A DNA stretch of 64,000 nt from Flagellimonas taeanensis (GTDB lineage Bacteria > Bacteroidota > Bacteroidia > Flavobacteriales > Flavobacteriaceae). A program made the position numbers and the translations under genes. The DNA is taken from the NCBI RefSeq assembly GCF_003584105.1, contig NZ_QXFO01000006.1:186001-250000 (forward strand). Direction: 5' to 3'. This document shows, in pieces, positions 33,734-43,205 of this stretch. Numbering within the stretch: the stretch's first letter is position 1; each line of letters starts with the position of its first letter. The notes under the pieces were generated by a model. That model was given only the letters and a program-made list of their open reading frames with translations, had not been told where the DNA came from and searched no databases.

Positions 33734-36700
33734 TTATGCTTCCAATGCATTTGGTACCGGTTCTATTTCTCTTTCTTTGCTACGTGTCGTCCATTTCCTT
33801 CCCAAATAGTAGAATACCGGGGTAAGGAAAACTCCGAACAAGGTCACACCGAGCATTCCACTGAACACGGCAATTCCCAAAGAAACCCTAAGCTCAGCAC
33901 CTGCACCAGTGGCCAGGGCCAAAGGCACAACGCCTAGAATGAAGGCCATTGCGGTCATTAAAATGGGACGTAACCTCAATTTGGATGCCTCTATCACCGC
34001 TGTTTTCAATTCCGTTCCCTGCTCTTCCAATTGTTTTGCGAATTCCACGATCAGAATGGCGTTCTTACTGGCCAGTCCCACGAGTACCACCAATCCGATC
34101 TGCACCATGATGTTATTGTCCAATCCGGCAAGGTCTATTCCCAAAATGGCGAACAACAGTACCATAGGCACGATAAAGATCACGGCAAGTGGGAGGACCA
34201 AGCTCTCAAATTGTGCCGCGAGCAACAGAAAGACAAAGATCACGGCCAAAAGGAATGCTATACCTGCCGTATTTCCTGCTTTTTTCTCCTGATAGGCAAT
34301 TTCTGTCCATTGGAAGGAAATGCCCTGGGGCAGTATCTCCTCGGCCAACTGCTCCATCCGTTCCAATGCCTGCCCGGAACTGTATCCTGGTGAAAAATCA
34401 CCGTTCAAAGAGGCGGATGGATACAAGTTGAACCTGGGTATCCGCGAGGCACCGGCAATATTCTCCTGCTTGGCAATGGTTCCCAAGGGCACCATATCCC
34501 CCGCATTGTTGCGTACCCTTATCTTGGATATGTCCTCAGGGGTCAACCGGTTTGGGGCATCGGCCTGGGCGGTCACCTGGAATGTCCGTCCCAAGTAATT
34601 GAACTCATTGACAAACGCGGAACCCATAAAGATTTCAAGGGACTGGAATATGTCCTCTACATCAACCCCCAATTTTTCTGCCTTCACCCGGTCTATGTCC
34701 AGGTACAACTGCGGTGTTTGGTTGTTGAAGAAGGTAAAGACGTTGCTCAACACGGGATCTTGGTTGGCGGCCATGGCAAGTGCATTAGTGGCTTCCAATA
34801 GCTTATCCGTACCCAAGTTCGCCCTGTCTTGCACCATCATCTTGAATCCCCCGGCATTACCGATACCGCTCACAGATGGAGGTGGTATCACAAAGACGAT
34901 GGCATCATCGATTTGGGCCAATTTTCCACGCATCGTCGCCAACAGTTCCTCATATCCAATCCCTTTGTCATTCCTTTCCTCAAAATCATCAAGTGTTTGG
35001 AACACTGCCGCCGAATGGGACGCATTGGTAAACGATGCCGGGTCGAAACCCGTGAAGGACACAGCGGTATCAATACCTTCGATCTCCAAGGAAATGTCCA
35101 ATACATCCTGAACCACTTCATCCGTCCGTGACAAGGAAGACCCCGAGGGCAATTGGATCAGGGTGATGAAATATTGCTGGTCCATAGCAGGAATGAACCC
35201 TTTGGGTACCCTGCCAAATTCCAACCCAGTGAGCAAGATCAGTCCAAAATAGACCACCAATACCATTACCGATGTCCTCACTAATCTCTGGACCCCTCTT
35301 CCATACCGTTCCGAAAGGGTTTCCATGAACTGATTGAACTTGTTTCCTACGTAAGCAAAAGGCTTGAGCAGGGGAATTGTCTTTCTCCCCTCTTCTTTTT
35401 CTTCGTGACGCATCAACAATGCGGCCATAGCGGGACTCAAGGTCAATGAAACAAAAACTGATATTGCCGTGGCCACCGCAATAGTCACCCCAAACTGTTT
35501 GTAGAACTGCCCGGATATACCTTCGAGAAAAGCCGTTGGAATAAAAACAGCGATCAGTACCAAACCTATGGCCACCAATGCACCTCCAACTTCATCCATG
35601 GTCTTGAAGGCCGCTTCTTTTGGAGAATATCCTTTCTTTAGATACCGTTCCATATTTTCCACCACCACAATAGCATCATCTACCACTATACCAATGGCCA
35701 ACACCAAGCCAAAGAGGGTCAGGGTGTTGAGGGAAAACCCAATGGCCTGCATCACGGCAAAGGTTCCCACCAAGGAAACAGGGATGGCCAAAATTGGGAT
35801 GATCGCTGCACGCCAAGATTGTAGGAACAGCAGAATGACCAATACGACCAGGATAATGGCCTCGAATATAGTACGGTAGACCTCATCCACCGATTTTTGG
35901 ATAAACTCGGTCGGATTATAGGCAATTTCATACTTCAGGTCCTCTGGAAAGTTCTTTGAAAGCTCTTTCATCCGATCTTGGATCTCCGCAGCAGTTTCCA
36001 AAGCGTTCCCTCCCGGTTGCTGGAAAATGGGCATGGCAATGGCGGGATTTTTTCCCAGATAGCCACGAGTGGCATAATTCTGTGCACCCAGTTCTGCCCT
36101 TCCCACATCTTTTAGCCGGACAATACGACCATTGTCCTGGGATTTGATGATCACGTTCTCAAACTGCTCCGTCGTCACCAATTTTCCTTGGGTCTGGATG
36201 TTCACCTCAAAGGCAGTTTGGCTTCCCGATGGTAGAGCATTTAGTGTACCACCGGCAATCTGCACGTTTTGGGAACGTAAGGCCGCCACTACCTCTCCCG
36301 CCGTCATATCGAGACTGGAGATCTTGTCGGGATCCAGCCAAATCCGCATGGCATATTCCGCGGCCCCAAAAATCTGTATGTCCCCAATACCTTTGATCCG
36401 CGCCAATTCATCCTTTAATTGAAGTACGGCATAGTTCCCCATGTAGATTTGATCGTACGTATTGTTGGGCGAATACATATTGACCACCATGAGCATATCG
36501 GGAGACACCTTTTTGGTAGTAATCCCCAACCTTCTCACAGATTCGGGCAAACGGGGCTCTGCAATGGCCACCCTGTTCTGTACCTGTACCTGCGCCTTGT
36601 CCAAATCTGTGCCGAGCTCAAAGGTTACCTGTAGAATGACACGTCCGTCAGCGGATGATTGCGAGGTCATATAGATCATGTCCTCCACCCCATTGATTTC

Positions 36701-36907
36701 CTTCTCGAGTGGCGCAGCCACAGTTTCTGAAAGTGTCTTTGCGTTCGCTCCCGGGTACATGGCAACCACCTCTATAGTGGGCGGTGCCACATCGGGAAAT
36801 TGCGAAGTGGGCAAGGAGATGTATGCCAATCCTCCAACGATGAGTATGAGTACACTCAATACCGCTGCAAAAATTGGTCTTTTTATAAAAATGTGACTAA
36901 ACTTCAT
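33734..36907 (-). CDS. RND multidrug efflux transporter, HAE1 (AcrB) family
   Basis: Inner-membrane proton-driven pump, 1057 residues. Seen: N-terminal FIKRPIFAAVLSVLILIVGG, a first periplasmic porter domain (PTIEVVAMYPGANAKTLSET), and the proton-relay GIVVDDAIVVVENMERYLKKG with paired Asp. A second porter half and twelve predicted helices follow, ending with GVFLTPVFYYLGRKW. The length and motifs are those of an intact AcrB. Substrates are probably hydrophobic toxic compounds (inference). Confidence 0.95.
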   Translation of the reverse strand: MKFSHIFIKRPIFAAVLSVLILIVGGLAYISLPTSQFPDVAPPTIEVVAMYPGANAKTLSETVAAPLEKEINGVEDMIYMTSQSSADGRVILQVTFELGTDLDKAQVQVQNRVAIAEPRLPESVRRLGITTKKVSPDMLMVVNMYSPNNTYDQIYMGNYAVLQLKDELARIKGIGDIQIFGAAEYAMRIWLDPDKISSLDMTAGEVVAALRSQNVQIAGGTLNALPSGSQTAFEVNIQTQGKLVTTEQFENVIIKSQDNGRIVRLKDVGRAELGAQNYATRGYLGKNPAIAMPIFQQPGGNALETAAEIQDRMKELSKNFPEDLKYEIAYNPTEFIQKSVDEVYRTIFEAIILVVLVILLFLQSWRAAIIPILAIPVSLVGTFAVMQAIGFSLNTLTLFGLVLAIGIVVDDAIVVVENMERYLKKGYSPKEAAFKTMDEVGGALVAIGLVLIAVFIPTAFLEGISGQFYKQFGVTIAVATAISVFVSLTLSPAMAALLMRHEEKEEGRKTIPLLKPFAYVGNKFNQFMETLSERYGRGVQRLVRTSVMVLVVYFGLILLTGLEFGRVPKGFIPAMDQQYFITLIQLPSGSSLSRTDEVVQDVLDISLEIEGIDTAVSFTGFDPASFTNASHSAAVFQTLDDFEERNDKGIGYEELLATMRGKLAQIDDAIVFVIPPPSVSGIGNAGGFKMMVQDRANLGTDKLLEATNALAMAANQDPVLSNVFTFFNNQTPQLYLDIDRVKAEKLGVDVEDIFQSLEIFMGSAFVNEFNYLGRTFQVTAQADAPNRLTPEDISKIRVRNNAGDMVPLGTIAKQENIAGASRIPRFNLYPSASLNGDFSPGYSSGQALERMEQLAEEILPQGISFQWTEIAYQEKKAGNTAGIAFLLAVIFVFLLLAAQFESLVLPLAVIFIVPMVLLFAILGIDLAGLDNNIMVQIGLVVLVGLASKNAILIVEFAKQLEEQGTELKTAVIEASKLRLRPILMTAMAFILGVVPLALATGAGAELRVSLGIAVFSGMLGVTLFGVFLTPVFYYLGRKWTTRSKEREIEPVPNALEA

Positions 36908-37042
36908 AATTCTATGTCATTTGAGGTTGGGAAATAGGATTCCCTTGCTCCCTTATATCCAAACCTATTGTGACCTGGTGAAAAGGAGCTCCCTACCAAA
37001 AGGGCAATCTATTTTTCAGTATTACTATCTATATCGATCAAA

Positions 37043-38251
37043 TCAGTGAACAGATGCCAAATCTGCTTTTTGTGGACTGATGGTCGACTCCTGTGGATTC
37101 ACCACCATGCCGGGACCAATTTTTTGGAGGTTGTTGGTAATGATCTTGTCGTTGGGGGACAGTCCTTCCCTGACAATCCTGAGCCCGTTGGAATGTAACG
37201 GTCCCAAAATCACGTTCTTGGTCATTACCTGATTGTTTTCTCCTAAAACATAAATAAAGCGTAGCGATTGATTGGTACCGATGATCTCATCGGGAACCAT
37301 GATCGCCTTATGCTCATCACTACCTATGATCCTTGCTTTTCCAAACATACCGGGCTCTAACAAGTGATCTTCATTTCTCAAAACCGCTCGGCTTTCAATG
37401 GTCCCTGTCTGACTATCGATCTCATTGTCCACAAAATCCAATGTGGCTTCGTGCAAAAATTCATCCTCGTCCAAAAGCTTGATCTGTACCGGCAAACCTT
37501 CAGATCGTGCCGACCCTCGCTTTCCATCTTTGGCCAAGCGTACATATTTTAGATAATCGGATTCGCTCCCGGTGAAATAAAAATGTATAGGGCTTGTGGC
37601 TACTATGGTGGTCAACAAGGTTGAATTGGCGCTGCCACCATCCACCAAGTTCCCTTCATTTACTCTGTCCCTGCTCACCAAACCGGAGATGGGGGCCTTG
37701 ACTTGGGTAAATTCCAAGTTCAGTTTGGCATTATCAACGGTTGCTTGGGCCAACTGCACACTTGCTTCTGCATGCACCAAGGCCTGTTTTCTGCGATCGT
37801 ATTCTTCCGTGGAAACGGCTCCCGTTTCCCTCAAGGATTCAACCCTTTGGAAATTGTCCTGGGCAGTCTTTAAAGTGGCCAAGGCTTGTGCATGGTTCGC
37901 CCTTGCTTGGTCCAACTCAATTTTAAAAGGTCTTTGATCGATGACAAAAAGTACCTGGCCTTTTTTTACAAGCTCCCCATCAGTGAAGTTCACCTGCTCC
38001 AAAAAACCACTTACCCGGGCCCTCACCTCAACGCGGCTACTGGCCTCGAACCTACCTGTATATTCATCCCACTCCGTGATCATTTCATGCAGTGGGGCAG
38101 CTATTTCAACGGGAAGGGCAGGTACCTCTGCTTGTGAGACTGTTTCTTCATCAGCCGTGGTGGTAAACGCCAAGGCTATCAAAGATGCCAACAGTACTCC
38201 TCCCACTCCCAGGAAAAGATTTCTTTTTGTGTTGAATTCTAGTTTTATCAT
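37043..38251 (-). CDS. RND periplasmic adaptor (AcrA-like)
   Basis: A 402-residue membrane-fusion protein with an N-terminal anchor, a beta-barrel/lipoyl part (RVEVRARVSGFLEQVNFTDG), a coiled-coil hairpin (~105-165), and the second lipoyl half (FTQVKAPISGLVSRDRVNEG). It is the first gene of the pump operon, 135 bp before the RND gene; that gap holds no gene. Confidence 0.94.
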   Translation of the reverse strand: MIKLEFNTKRNLFLGVGGVLLASLIALAFTTTADEETVSQAEVPALPVEIAAPLHEMITEWDEYTGRFEASSRVEVRARVSGFLEQVNFTDGELVKKGQVLFVIDQRPFKIELDQARANHAQALATLKTAQDNFQRVESLRETGAVSTEEYDRRKQALVHAEASVQLAQATVDNAKLNLEFTQVKAPISGLVSRDRVNEGNLVDGGSANSTLLTTIVATSPIHFYFTGSESDYLKYVRLAKDGKRGSARSEGLPVQIKLLDEDEFLHEATLDFVDNEIDSQTGTIESRAVLRNEDHLLEPGMFGKARIIGSDEHKAIMVPDEIIGTNQSLRFIYVLGENNQVMTKNVILGPLHSNGLRIVREGLSPNDKIITNNLQKIGPGMVVNPQESTISPQKADLASVH

Positions 38252-38281
38252 GACTTACTTATTTGATTTTACTTTTGCTGA

Positions 38282-38316
38282 CAAAATTATACCGGTCACC
38301 CCCTTGTGGGGTAACC
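38282..38316 (-). promoter_or_regulatory. Promoter and inverted repeat before the RND operon
   Basis: The minus strand has TAATTTTG (38289-38282), a -7 box 31 bp before the adaptor ATG. Just upstream is an inverted repeat, GGTcACCCC-N5-GGGGTaACC (38294-38316; 9-bp arms, one mismatch), covering the spacer and -33 region. It looks like a repressor site. Confidence 0.55.
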
Positions 38317-38439
38317 ATTATATTTCCATAAATGACCAAAATCTAATATTGTACGGTTTCTGGCCTTATCAATCAAAATAGATTTAAGTATATATAAATC
38401 AATATATTATGATTTCAACAATCCGTTAAGGTTCTTTTT

Positions 38440-38470
38440 AATCCCCCTTTTGTGCTAAAAAAGGGGGATT
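38440..38470 (-). terminator. Strong hairpin after the SDR remnant
   Basis: AATCCCCCTTTT and AAAAGGGGGATT form a perfect 12-bp stem with a 7-nt loop, 4 bp beyond the SDR remnant's stop codon. It was probably the terminator of the lost gene, and may now stop transcription from either side. Confidence 0.6.
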
Positions 38471-38473
38471 TGA

Positions 38474-38605
38474 TTAGGCATTCATTCCCCCATCAATGGT
38501 AAGAATGGACGCGGTGATGAAATTGGCATCGGCCGATGCCAAAAATGCCACCAATGGCCCTATGTCCTTGGGATGGTTTTATCTTTTCTCCAATGGGTGT
38601 TAAAC
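38474..38605 (-). pseudogene. C-terminal remnant of an SDR oxidoreductase
   Basis: On the minus strand a short frame reads HPKDIGPLVAFLASADANF then ITASILTIDGGMNA and stop, the unmistakable C-terminal end of a short-chain dehydrogenase (PxDIGPLVAFLASxDA...GxxLxxDGG). Just before it, in another frame, is LTPIGEKIKP, the preceding SDR block, so two small indels separate the pieces. Further upstream the coding similarity is doubtful and the region now holds the methyltransferase promoter. No start codon remains. Confidence 0.75.
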
Positions 38606-38649
38606 TTTTGCATTCACTTTATCGGGTTGTTCAGTACAAAACTGCTTAT

Positions 38650-38697
38650 GTCGTTTTTCTCCAATTAGCTCGGGAGCCTTCACTCTAGATTTGCCTT
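38650..38697 (+). promoter_or_regulatory. Promoter of the methyltransferase gene (twin of 43137-43184)
   Basis: GTCGTTTTT, AATT at the -33 position and ACTCTAGATTTGCCTT (-7 box TAGATTTG at 38686-38693) lie 14 bp before the methyltransferase ATG. The same three blocks occur at identical spacing before the DUF3237 gene. Confidence 0.6.
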
Positions 38698-38711
38698 CTA
38701 AATAATTAGAA

Positions 38712-39791
38712 ATGACAAATTCAGAGAACATGAAAAAGGAACTTGACATGGAAAAGGTCCAAGCTTTTGCAGGACAAGTAATCGATGACCTATCTGCGGG
38801 GATGTCGGGAGTTTTGGTCCAAATAGGCGACGAACTGGGACTATACGGGGCCTTGCAAGAACTTGGGCCAACCAATGCAAAAAAATTGTCCCTGAAAACC
38901 GGAACTTTTGAGCGTTATATCCAAGAATGGCTCAACAATCAGGCTGCAGGAGGCTACATCGATTATAATCCGGAGCAAAAAACGTATAGCCTGCCCGAGG
39001 AACACGCTCTTATCTTGGCAGACAGCAACAGTCCTTTCTTTATGGCCCCGGGGTTCCAAGTAGTGTCCAGTCTTTGGTACGACAAGGATAAAATGGTACA
39101 GGATTTCAAGGAAGGTAAAGGAATTGGGTGGCACCAACACCATCATAACCTGTTTTTTGGAACCGAGGCCTTTTTCCGATCTGGGTATCGTGCCAACTTG
39201 GTCAATGAATGGATTCCGGCCTTGGAAGGGGTCGAGGACAAATTGATGCAGGGCGCAAAAGTGGCCGATATCGGATGCGGCCACGGGGCCTCCACTATCC
39301 TGATGGCCACAAAATACCCCAATTCCTTCTTTTATGGTTTTGACTACCATGCTGAATCCATAGATACAGCCAAACTAAGGGCAAGTGAAGCGGGGCTCAC
39401 CAATGCAATCTTTGAAGTAGCATCTGCCCAGGATTTCGAGGAATCGGGATTCGACCTTATTTGTTATATGGATGCTTTTCATGATTTTGGCAACCCACTC
39501 AATGCCATTCAACATGCCAAATCCAAATTGACGGATGAGGGCAGCATCATGCTGGTGGAACCTGCTTCCTTTGATGAACCTGAAAAAAACTTCAATCCCA
39601 TTGGCAGGATGTTCTATGCGGCCTCAACTACCCTATGTGTCCCCCACTCCCATTCACAGGATGGAGGGTATTGTCTTGGGGCCCAAGCCGGACCGGAACG
39701 GGTAAGACAAATAATTGGAGAGGCTGGGTTCAGCCAATTCCGAATCGCACAAAGGACCCCTGTCAATCTCATTTTAGAAATTAAAAAATAG
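38712..39791 (+). CDS. Class I SAM-dependent methyltransferase with N-terminal winged helix
   Basis: A 359-residue protein. Residues ~20-95 resemble the winged-helix dimerisation domain of Rv2258c-like methyltransferases (GLYGALQELGPTNAKKLSLK). Residues ~165-330 form the methyltransferase: SAM motif I VADIGCGHGASTILMA, acidic FYGFDYHAESI, then FDLICYMDAFHDFG. Relatives methylate small molecules; the substrate is unknown. It is the first gene of a plus-strand group that may serve one pathway, since the DUF3237 gene further along shares its promoter. Confidence 0.85.
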   Translation: MTNSENMKKELDMEKVQAFAGQVIDDLSAGMSGVLVQIGDELGLYGALQELGPTNAKKLSLKTGTFERYIQEWLNNQAAGGYIDYNPEQKTYSLPEEHALILADSNSPFFMAPGFQVVSSLWYDKDKMVQDFKEGKGIGWHQHHHNLFFGTEAFFRSGYRANLVNEWIPALEGVEDKLMQGAKVADIGCGHGASTILMATKYPNSFFYGFDYHAESIDTAKLRASEAGLTNAIFEVASAQDFEESGFDLICYMDAFHDFGNPLNAIQHAKSKLTDEGSIMLVEPASFDEPEKNFNPIGRMFYAASTTLCVPHSHSQDGGYCLGAQAGPERVRQIIGEAGFSQFRIAQRTPVNLILEIKK

Positions 39792-40145
39792 CGGAAAGCC
39801 ATGAGAAAATGGAAAGAAAAAATGTATCGTCATTGGCAAACCATTATAGACGCAATGTCCTCTTTGGACTGGGAAGGTCCATCCCGGATAAGATGACAAT
39901 TCGCACTTCATATCGGTTTTCGACGTGGTCGTCCCCTTTGTTCAGGGGCATTGTCCTAAAAGCAAGAATAGTGCCCCTTTCCGGTAAATAAAACATCTTC
40001 AGTCAAATTTTACAAATCCTGGATGGGTATTACATAAAAAATAAATTTCTGTAAGCCTACCCAGGGCAAAGGTTTAAAACCCATGGGCAATATGTCGTTT
40101 TTTCACAATTCAGGCCCTTGTACCCCAACTACTTTTGACATCAAA
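39792..40145. other. Intergenic region without a supported gene
   Basis: Short frames of 31 and 60 codons (39800 and 39809) look non-coding. A bulged hairpin (CCTGGATGGGTA with TACCCAGG, ~40018-40065) and the small palindrome GGTTTAAAACC (40071-40081) precede the Dabb gene; I see no -7 box match. Confidence 0.4.
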
Positions 40146-40538
40146 ATGAAATATATCAAACACATGAAAACAATTGCAACGATCCTATGGATTTCCCTAA
40201 GTCTTCTAGTTGCCAATCAAGGCCATTCCCAACAGCAAATTGTAATCCACCATGATGGACCCATCACCAAAATGTTGCTGTTCAAATGGAACGAACAGGT
40301 CTCCGAAGAGCAAAAAAAACATATGGCCGCCTTGTTTGAAGACTTGGTGAAGGAAGTGGATGGTTTTGACCTTTTTGAGGTCTTGGAGATTACTTATTCC
40401 CAAAGATTTGAAACGGCCTTTGTACTAAAATTCCGTTCGGAGGCAGCGGAAAAACTATATCAGGAACATCCAAAACACCAGCAACTTGCTCAATTGGGTC
40501 CATTATTGGTCAAGGATTTCCAGGAAGTGAAATATTGA
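40146..40538 (+). CDS. Exported Dabb-domain (stress-responsive A/B barrel) protein
   Basis: About 130 residues with a signal peptide (MKTIATILWISLSLLVANQG, second possible start 40164) followed by a single Dabb domain: KMLLFKWNEQVSEEQKKHMA, then FEVLEITYSQRFETAFVLKF, then a final HPKHQQLAQLGPLLVKDF. These small ferredoxin-like dimers are of mixed or unknown role (some are cyclases or dehydratases). The open frame extends to 40083, but that stretch has no family features. The gene is 6 bp before the acyltransferase gene. Confidence 0.8.
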   Translation: MKYIKHMKTIATILWISLSLLVANQGHSQQQIVIHHDGPITKMLLFKWNEQVSEEQKKHMAALFEDLVKEVDGFDLFEVLEITYSQRFETAFVLKFRSEAAEKLYQEHPKHQQLAQLGPLLVKDFQEVKY

Positions 40539-40544
40539 TACATT

Positions 40545-41672
40545 ATGGAAAACTCAAACTATATTGATACTTTGACCCCATTAAGGGGTATTGCCGCTCT
40601 TTGGGTGGTACTGTACCATTATGACCAATTGACCACATTCACGGGACTGGACCATTTGGTACCCCAAGACTCCACCATGCTCTTGGCAAAGGGATACCTT
40701 TTCGTGGACTTCTTTTTTCTTTTGAGTGGCTTTATTCTGGCCCATGTTTATGGAAGCCGTTTTCAACATGGAATCAACCTCAGAAGTTCGTGGAATTATC
40801 TCTGGGCCCGGTTCAGTCGATTGTATCCCCTGCATGTTTTTTGCTTGTTGACCCATGTATTGGTCGCCTGCTTCTTGATTCTTGGATTTCCAAATGTATG
40901 GGATAAATTCAGTCATATGTATGCTCTTAAGGGCATCCCTGTGCATTTGTTCCTAGGTCAAGCTTGGGGTTCTGACTATTGGCTCACTTGGAATGTCCCA
41001 TCTTGGTCCATCAGCGCAGAATGGGCTATTTATATGTTATCCCCGGTGCTATTTTTGTTCCTTTTCAAAAAGAAAGGGGTTTGGCCATGGGTCATGGCCA
41101 TAATTTCCTTTACAATCTTGGGATCGATCGTCCACTTCCATGTGAAACATTCTCTGGATACCACTTTTGATTGGGGCATTTTTAGGTGCTTTGCAGAATT
41201 TACATTGGGTATCGTTGTTTACAATCTGTACCAAGAAGGCTTTCTTAAAAAATGGCTGGCCAAGGACCTAGCCTTTGTTGTGATAGCCCTTATCACACTT
41301 TTAGGGCTCCATATCAAAATAAACGATGTTTGGATCATTCCCTGTTTTGCCCTCGTAATATTGACCGCTGCCTATAACCAAGGTAAGGTACAACAGGTGA
41401 TGAAATGGCCCATGGCACAATACCTTGGAGAGATATCCTATTCCATTTACATGATGCAGGGTCTTTGGTTGAGTTTGTATTGGATGGGACTGGATAGTTG
41501 GTTGGCGGATAGGCCAGGAATCGTCCCGGATACTTGGACCCTTCTTGCCTTGGTGATGTCCCTCCTGTTCGTGAACATGGTTTCAGCGGCCTGGTCCTAT
41601 CACAACATAGAGATTCCTTTCCAACTTAAGCTAAGAAAAATGAAATTCAAACGACTGTTCAACTTTCAATGA
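40545..41672 (+). CDS. Acyltransferase-3 family membrane protein
   Basis: A 375-residue integral membrane acyltransferase (OafA/NodX type) with about ten helices. Seen: LTPLRGIAALWVVLYHY, with the catalytic His of the family, and FFLLSGFILAHVYGSRF followed by RFSRLYPLHVFCL. It adds acetyl or other acyl groups to a sugar or small molecule across the membrane. In this group it could modify the product of the neighbouring enzymes (inference), or act on a surface glycan. Confidence 0.9.
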   Translation: MENSNYIDTLTPLRGIAALWVVLYHYDQLTTFTGLDHLVPQDSTMLLAKGYLFVDFFFLLSGFILAHVYGSRFQHGINLRSSWNYLWARFSRLYPLHVFCLLTHVLVACFLILGFPNVWDKFSHMYALKGIPVHLFLGQAWGSDYWLTWNVPSWSISAEWAIYMLSPVLFLFLFKKKGVWPWVMAIISFTILGSIVHFHVKHSLDTTFDWGIFRCFAEFTLGIVVYNLYQEGFLKKWLAKDLAFVVIALITLLGLHIKINDVWIIPCFALVILTAAYNQGKVQQVMKWPMAQYLGEISYSIYMMQGLWLSLYWMGLDSWLADRPGIVPDTWTLLALVMSLLFVNMVSAAWSYHNIEIPFQLKLRKMKFKRLFNFQ

Positions 41673-41723
41673 ACAAATTGAAGCGCTGACCATAAGCAAT
41701 GACAACTTAAAAAATAGAAGATT

Positions 41724-43121
41724 ATGGACACATTACTTAAAAAAGATCTGGAGCAGATAGACGAAATCCTGGAAGGTGCCAAAGCCACTTCATTATCCTA
41801 TTTAGACCATCTGAACGAAGCCGTTCCGAACATCGGAGTATCCAACATGTCCAAACAAACATGGAACATTAAAGCAGGTATAGGGGCAAAAAAAGCCTTG
41901 GATTTGTTCAAGTCCCATTATGCACCCTACATTTCAGCTACTGCGGGACCCAATTTTTATGGATATGTAACGGGAGGGTCCACCCCAGCTGCCTTATTGG
42001 GGGATTGGTTGACCTCTGCATACGACCAAGTAAGTTCCGTGACCCCTATCACAGCAAAACATGAATCGGATACCATAGCCCTTTATCGAGAACTTTTTGG
42101 GTTGCCAACCGACTTTTTTGGGAGCTTTGTCACGGGGGGTACCACATCGAACATGGTCAACCTGGCCGGAGCAAGGCAATGGGTCTACCAACAATTGGGC
42201 CAGGATGGGTCTAAAAATGGTCTGGACACCAGCTCAGGGACCTTGAAGGTGTTTGCGGCCACTCCACACTCCAGCACCTATAAATCCCTTTCTATTTTGG
42301 GTATTGGACGTGACAACCTGGAGTTGGTCCAACGCCTTCCCAATCGGGAGGCCATAGATGTATCCGATTTAGAAAAACGCCTATCCGTTAACCCAGAAAA
42401 ACCAAGCATAGTCGTAGCCAGTGCAGGAACAGTCAATACAGGGGATTTTGATGATTTTCTCGCCTTGGGCAAGCTAAAGGAAAAATATAATTTCTGGTTG
42501 CACATCGATGGTGCCTTTGGGGGCTTTGCCTCGGTAGCCGATGATTATAAATACCTTGTCAGTGGCTGGGAATCTGCTGATTCCATTGCCATCGATGCCC
42601 ATAAATGGTTAAATGTACCATATGATGCGGCTTTTCAATTCACCAAACACCCAGGTTTACAAAGGCAGGTCTTCCAAAACGGAAACGTTCCTTATCTGGA
42701 AGGAGATGGGGCCACCCAAGATTTCATGAACTATGTCCCCGAGAACAGTAGGCGATGGAGATCCCTTCCTGCTTGGTTTACCTTATTGGCCTATGGGAAG
42801 GAAGGATATGCAGAAATTGTTGGCCGAAACTGTCATTTGGCCAGTGAACTTGGACATCGGATCAAGGACCATGAACAATTGGACCTTCTTGGAGAGGTAC
42901 GGCTCAACATTGTCTGTTTTGCTGCAAAAATCGATTCTGGAATCGATACCAAAGTCCTATTGGAGCACATCAATGCAACGAACAAGGTCTTCCTGACACC
43001 TACAGTATACAAAGACCGTTTTGCCATCCGGGTAGCAGTTTCCAACTGGCGTACAGGTCAAAAGGAAATTGACAATTTGTACCAAATCATTGCCAGTGCA
43101 ATGCAATCCCTTTCTAAGTAA
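41724..43121 (+). CDS. PLP-dependent group II decarboxylase-family protein
   Basis: A 465-residue member of the pyridoxal-dependent decarboxylase family (glutamate/aromatic amino acid/cysteine sulfinate type). Seen: FVTGGTTSNMVNLAGARQW (PLP phosphate loop), HIDGAFGGFASV (Asp to the pyridine nitrogen) and SIAIDAHKWLNVPYD with the Schiff-base Lys. Related flavobacterial proteins are annotated as aspartate aminotransferase family, and the sequence does not define the amino-acid substrate. Confidence 0.88.
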   Translation: MDTLLKKDLEQIDEILEGAKATSLSYLDHLNEAVPNIGVSNMSKQTWNIKAGIGAKKALDLFKSHYAPYISATAGPNFYGYVTGGSTPAALLGDWLTSAYDQVSSVTPITAKHESDTIALYRELFGLPTDFFGSFVTGGTTSNMVNLAGARQWVYQQLGQDGSKNGLDTSSGTLKVFAATPHSSTYKSLSILGIGRDNLELVQRLPNREAIDVSDLEKRLSVNPEKPSIVVASAGTVNTGDFDDFLALGKLKEKYNFWLHIDGAFGGFASVADDYKYLVSGWESADSIAIDAHKWLNVPYDAAFQFTKHPGLQRQVFQNGNVPYLEGDGATQDFMNYVPENSRRWRSLPAWFTLLAYGKEGYAEIVGRNCHLASELGHRIKDHEQLDLLGEVRLNIVCFAAKIDSGIDTKVLLEHINATNKVFLTPTVYKDRFAIRVAVSNWRTGQKEIDNLYQIIASAMQSLSK

Positions 43122-43136
43122 ATCAAAGGGCTCAAA

Positions 43137-43184
43137 GTCGTTTTTTTACAATTGCATGAAACACCGTAACTCTAGATTTGCCTT
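43137..43184 (+). promoter_or_regulatory. Promoter of the DUF3237 gene (twin of 38650-38697)
   Basis: GTCGTTTTT, AATT and ACTCTAGATTTGCCTT (-7 TAGATTTG at 43173-43180), 21 bp before the ATG. The block order and 48-nt length equal those before the methyltransferase gene. Confidence 0.6.
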
Positions 43185-43205
43185 ATCATTTAAAAACAAA
43201 TAATA

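Noticed and set aside
38600-38875. Minus-strand frame of 91 codons across the methyltransferase start
   Set aside because: Mostly antisense to the methyltransferase; only its last part might be old SDR sequence, too uncertain to include in the remnant.
39809-39991. 60-codon frame after the methyltransferase gene
   Set aside because: No promoter or family features; composition looks random.
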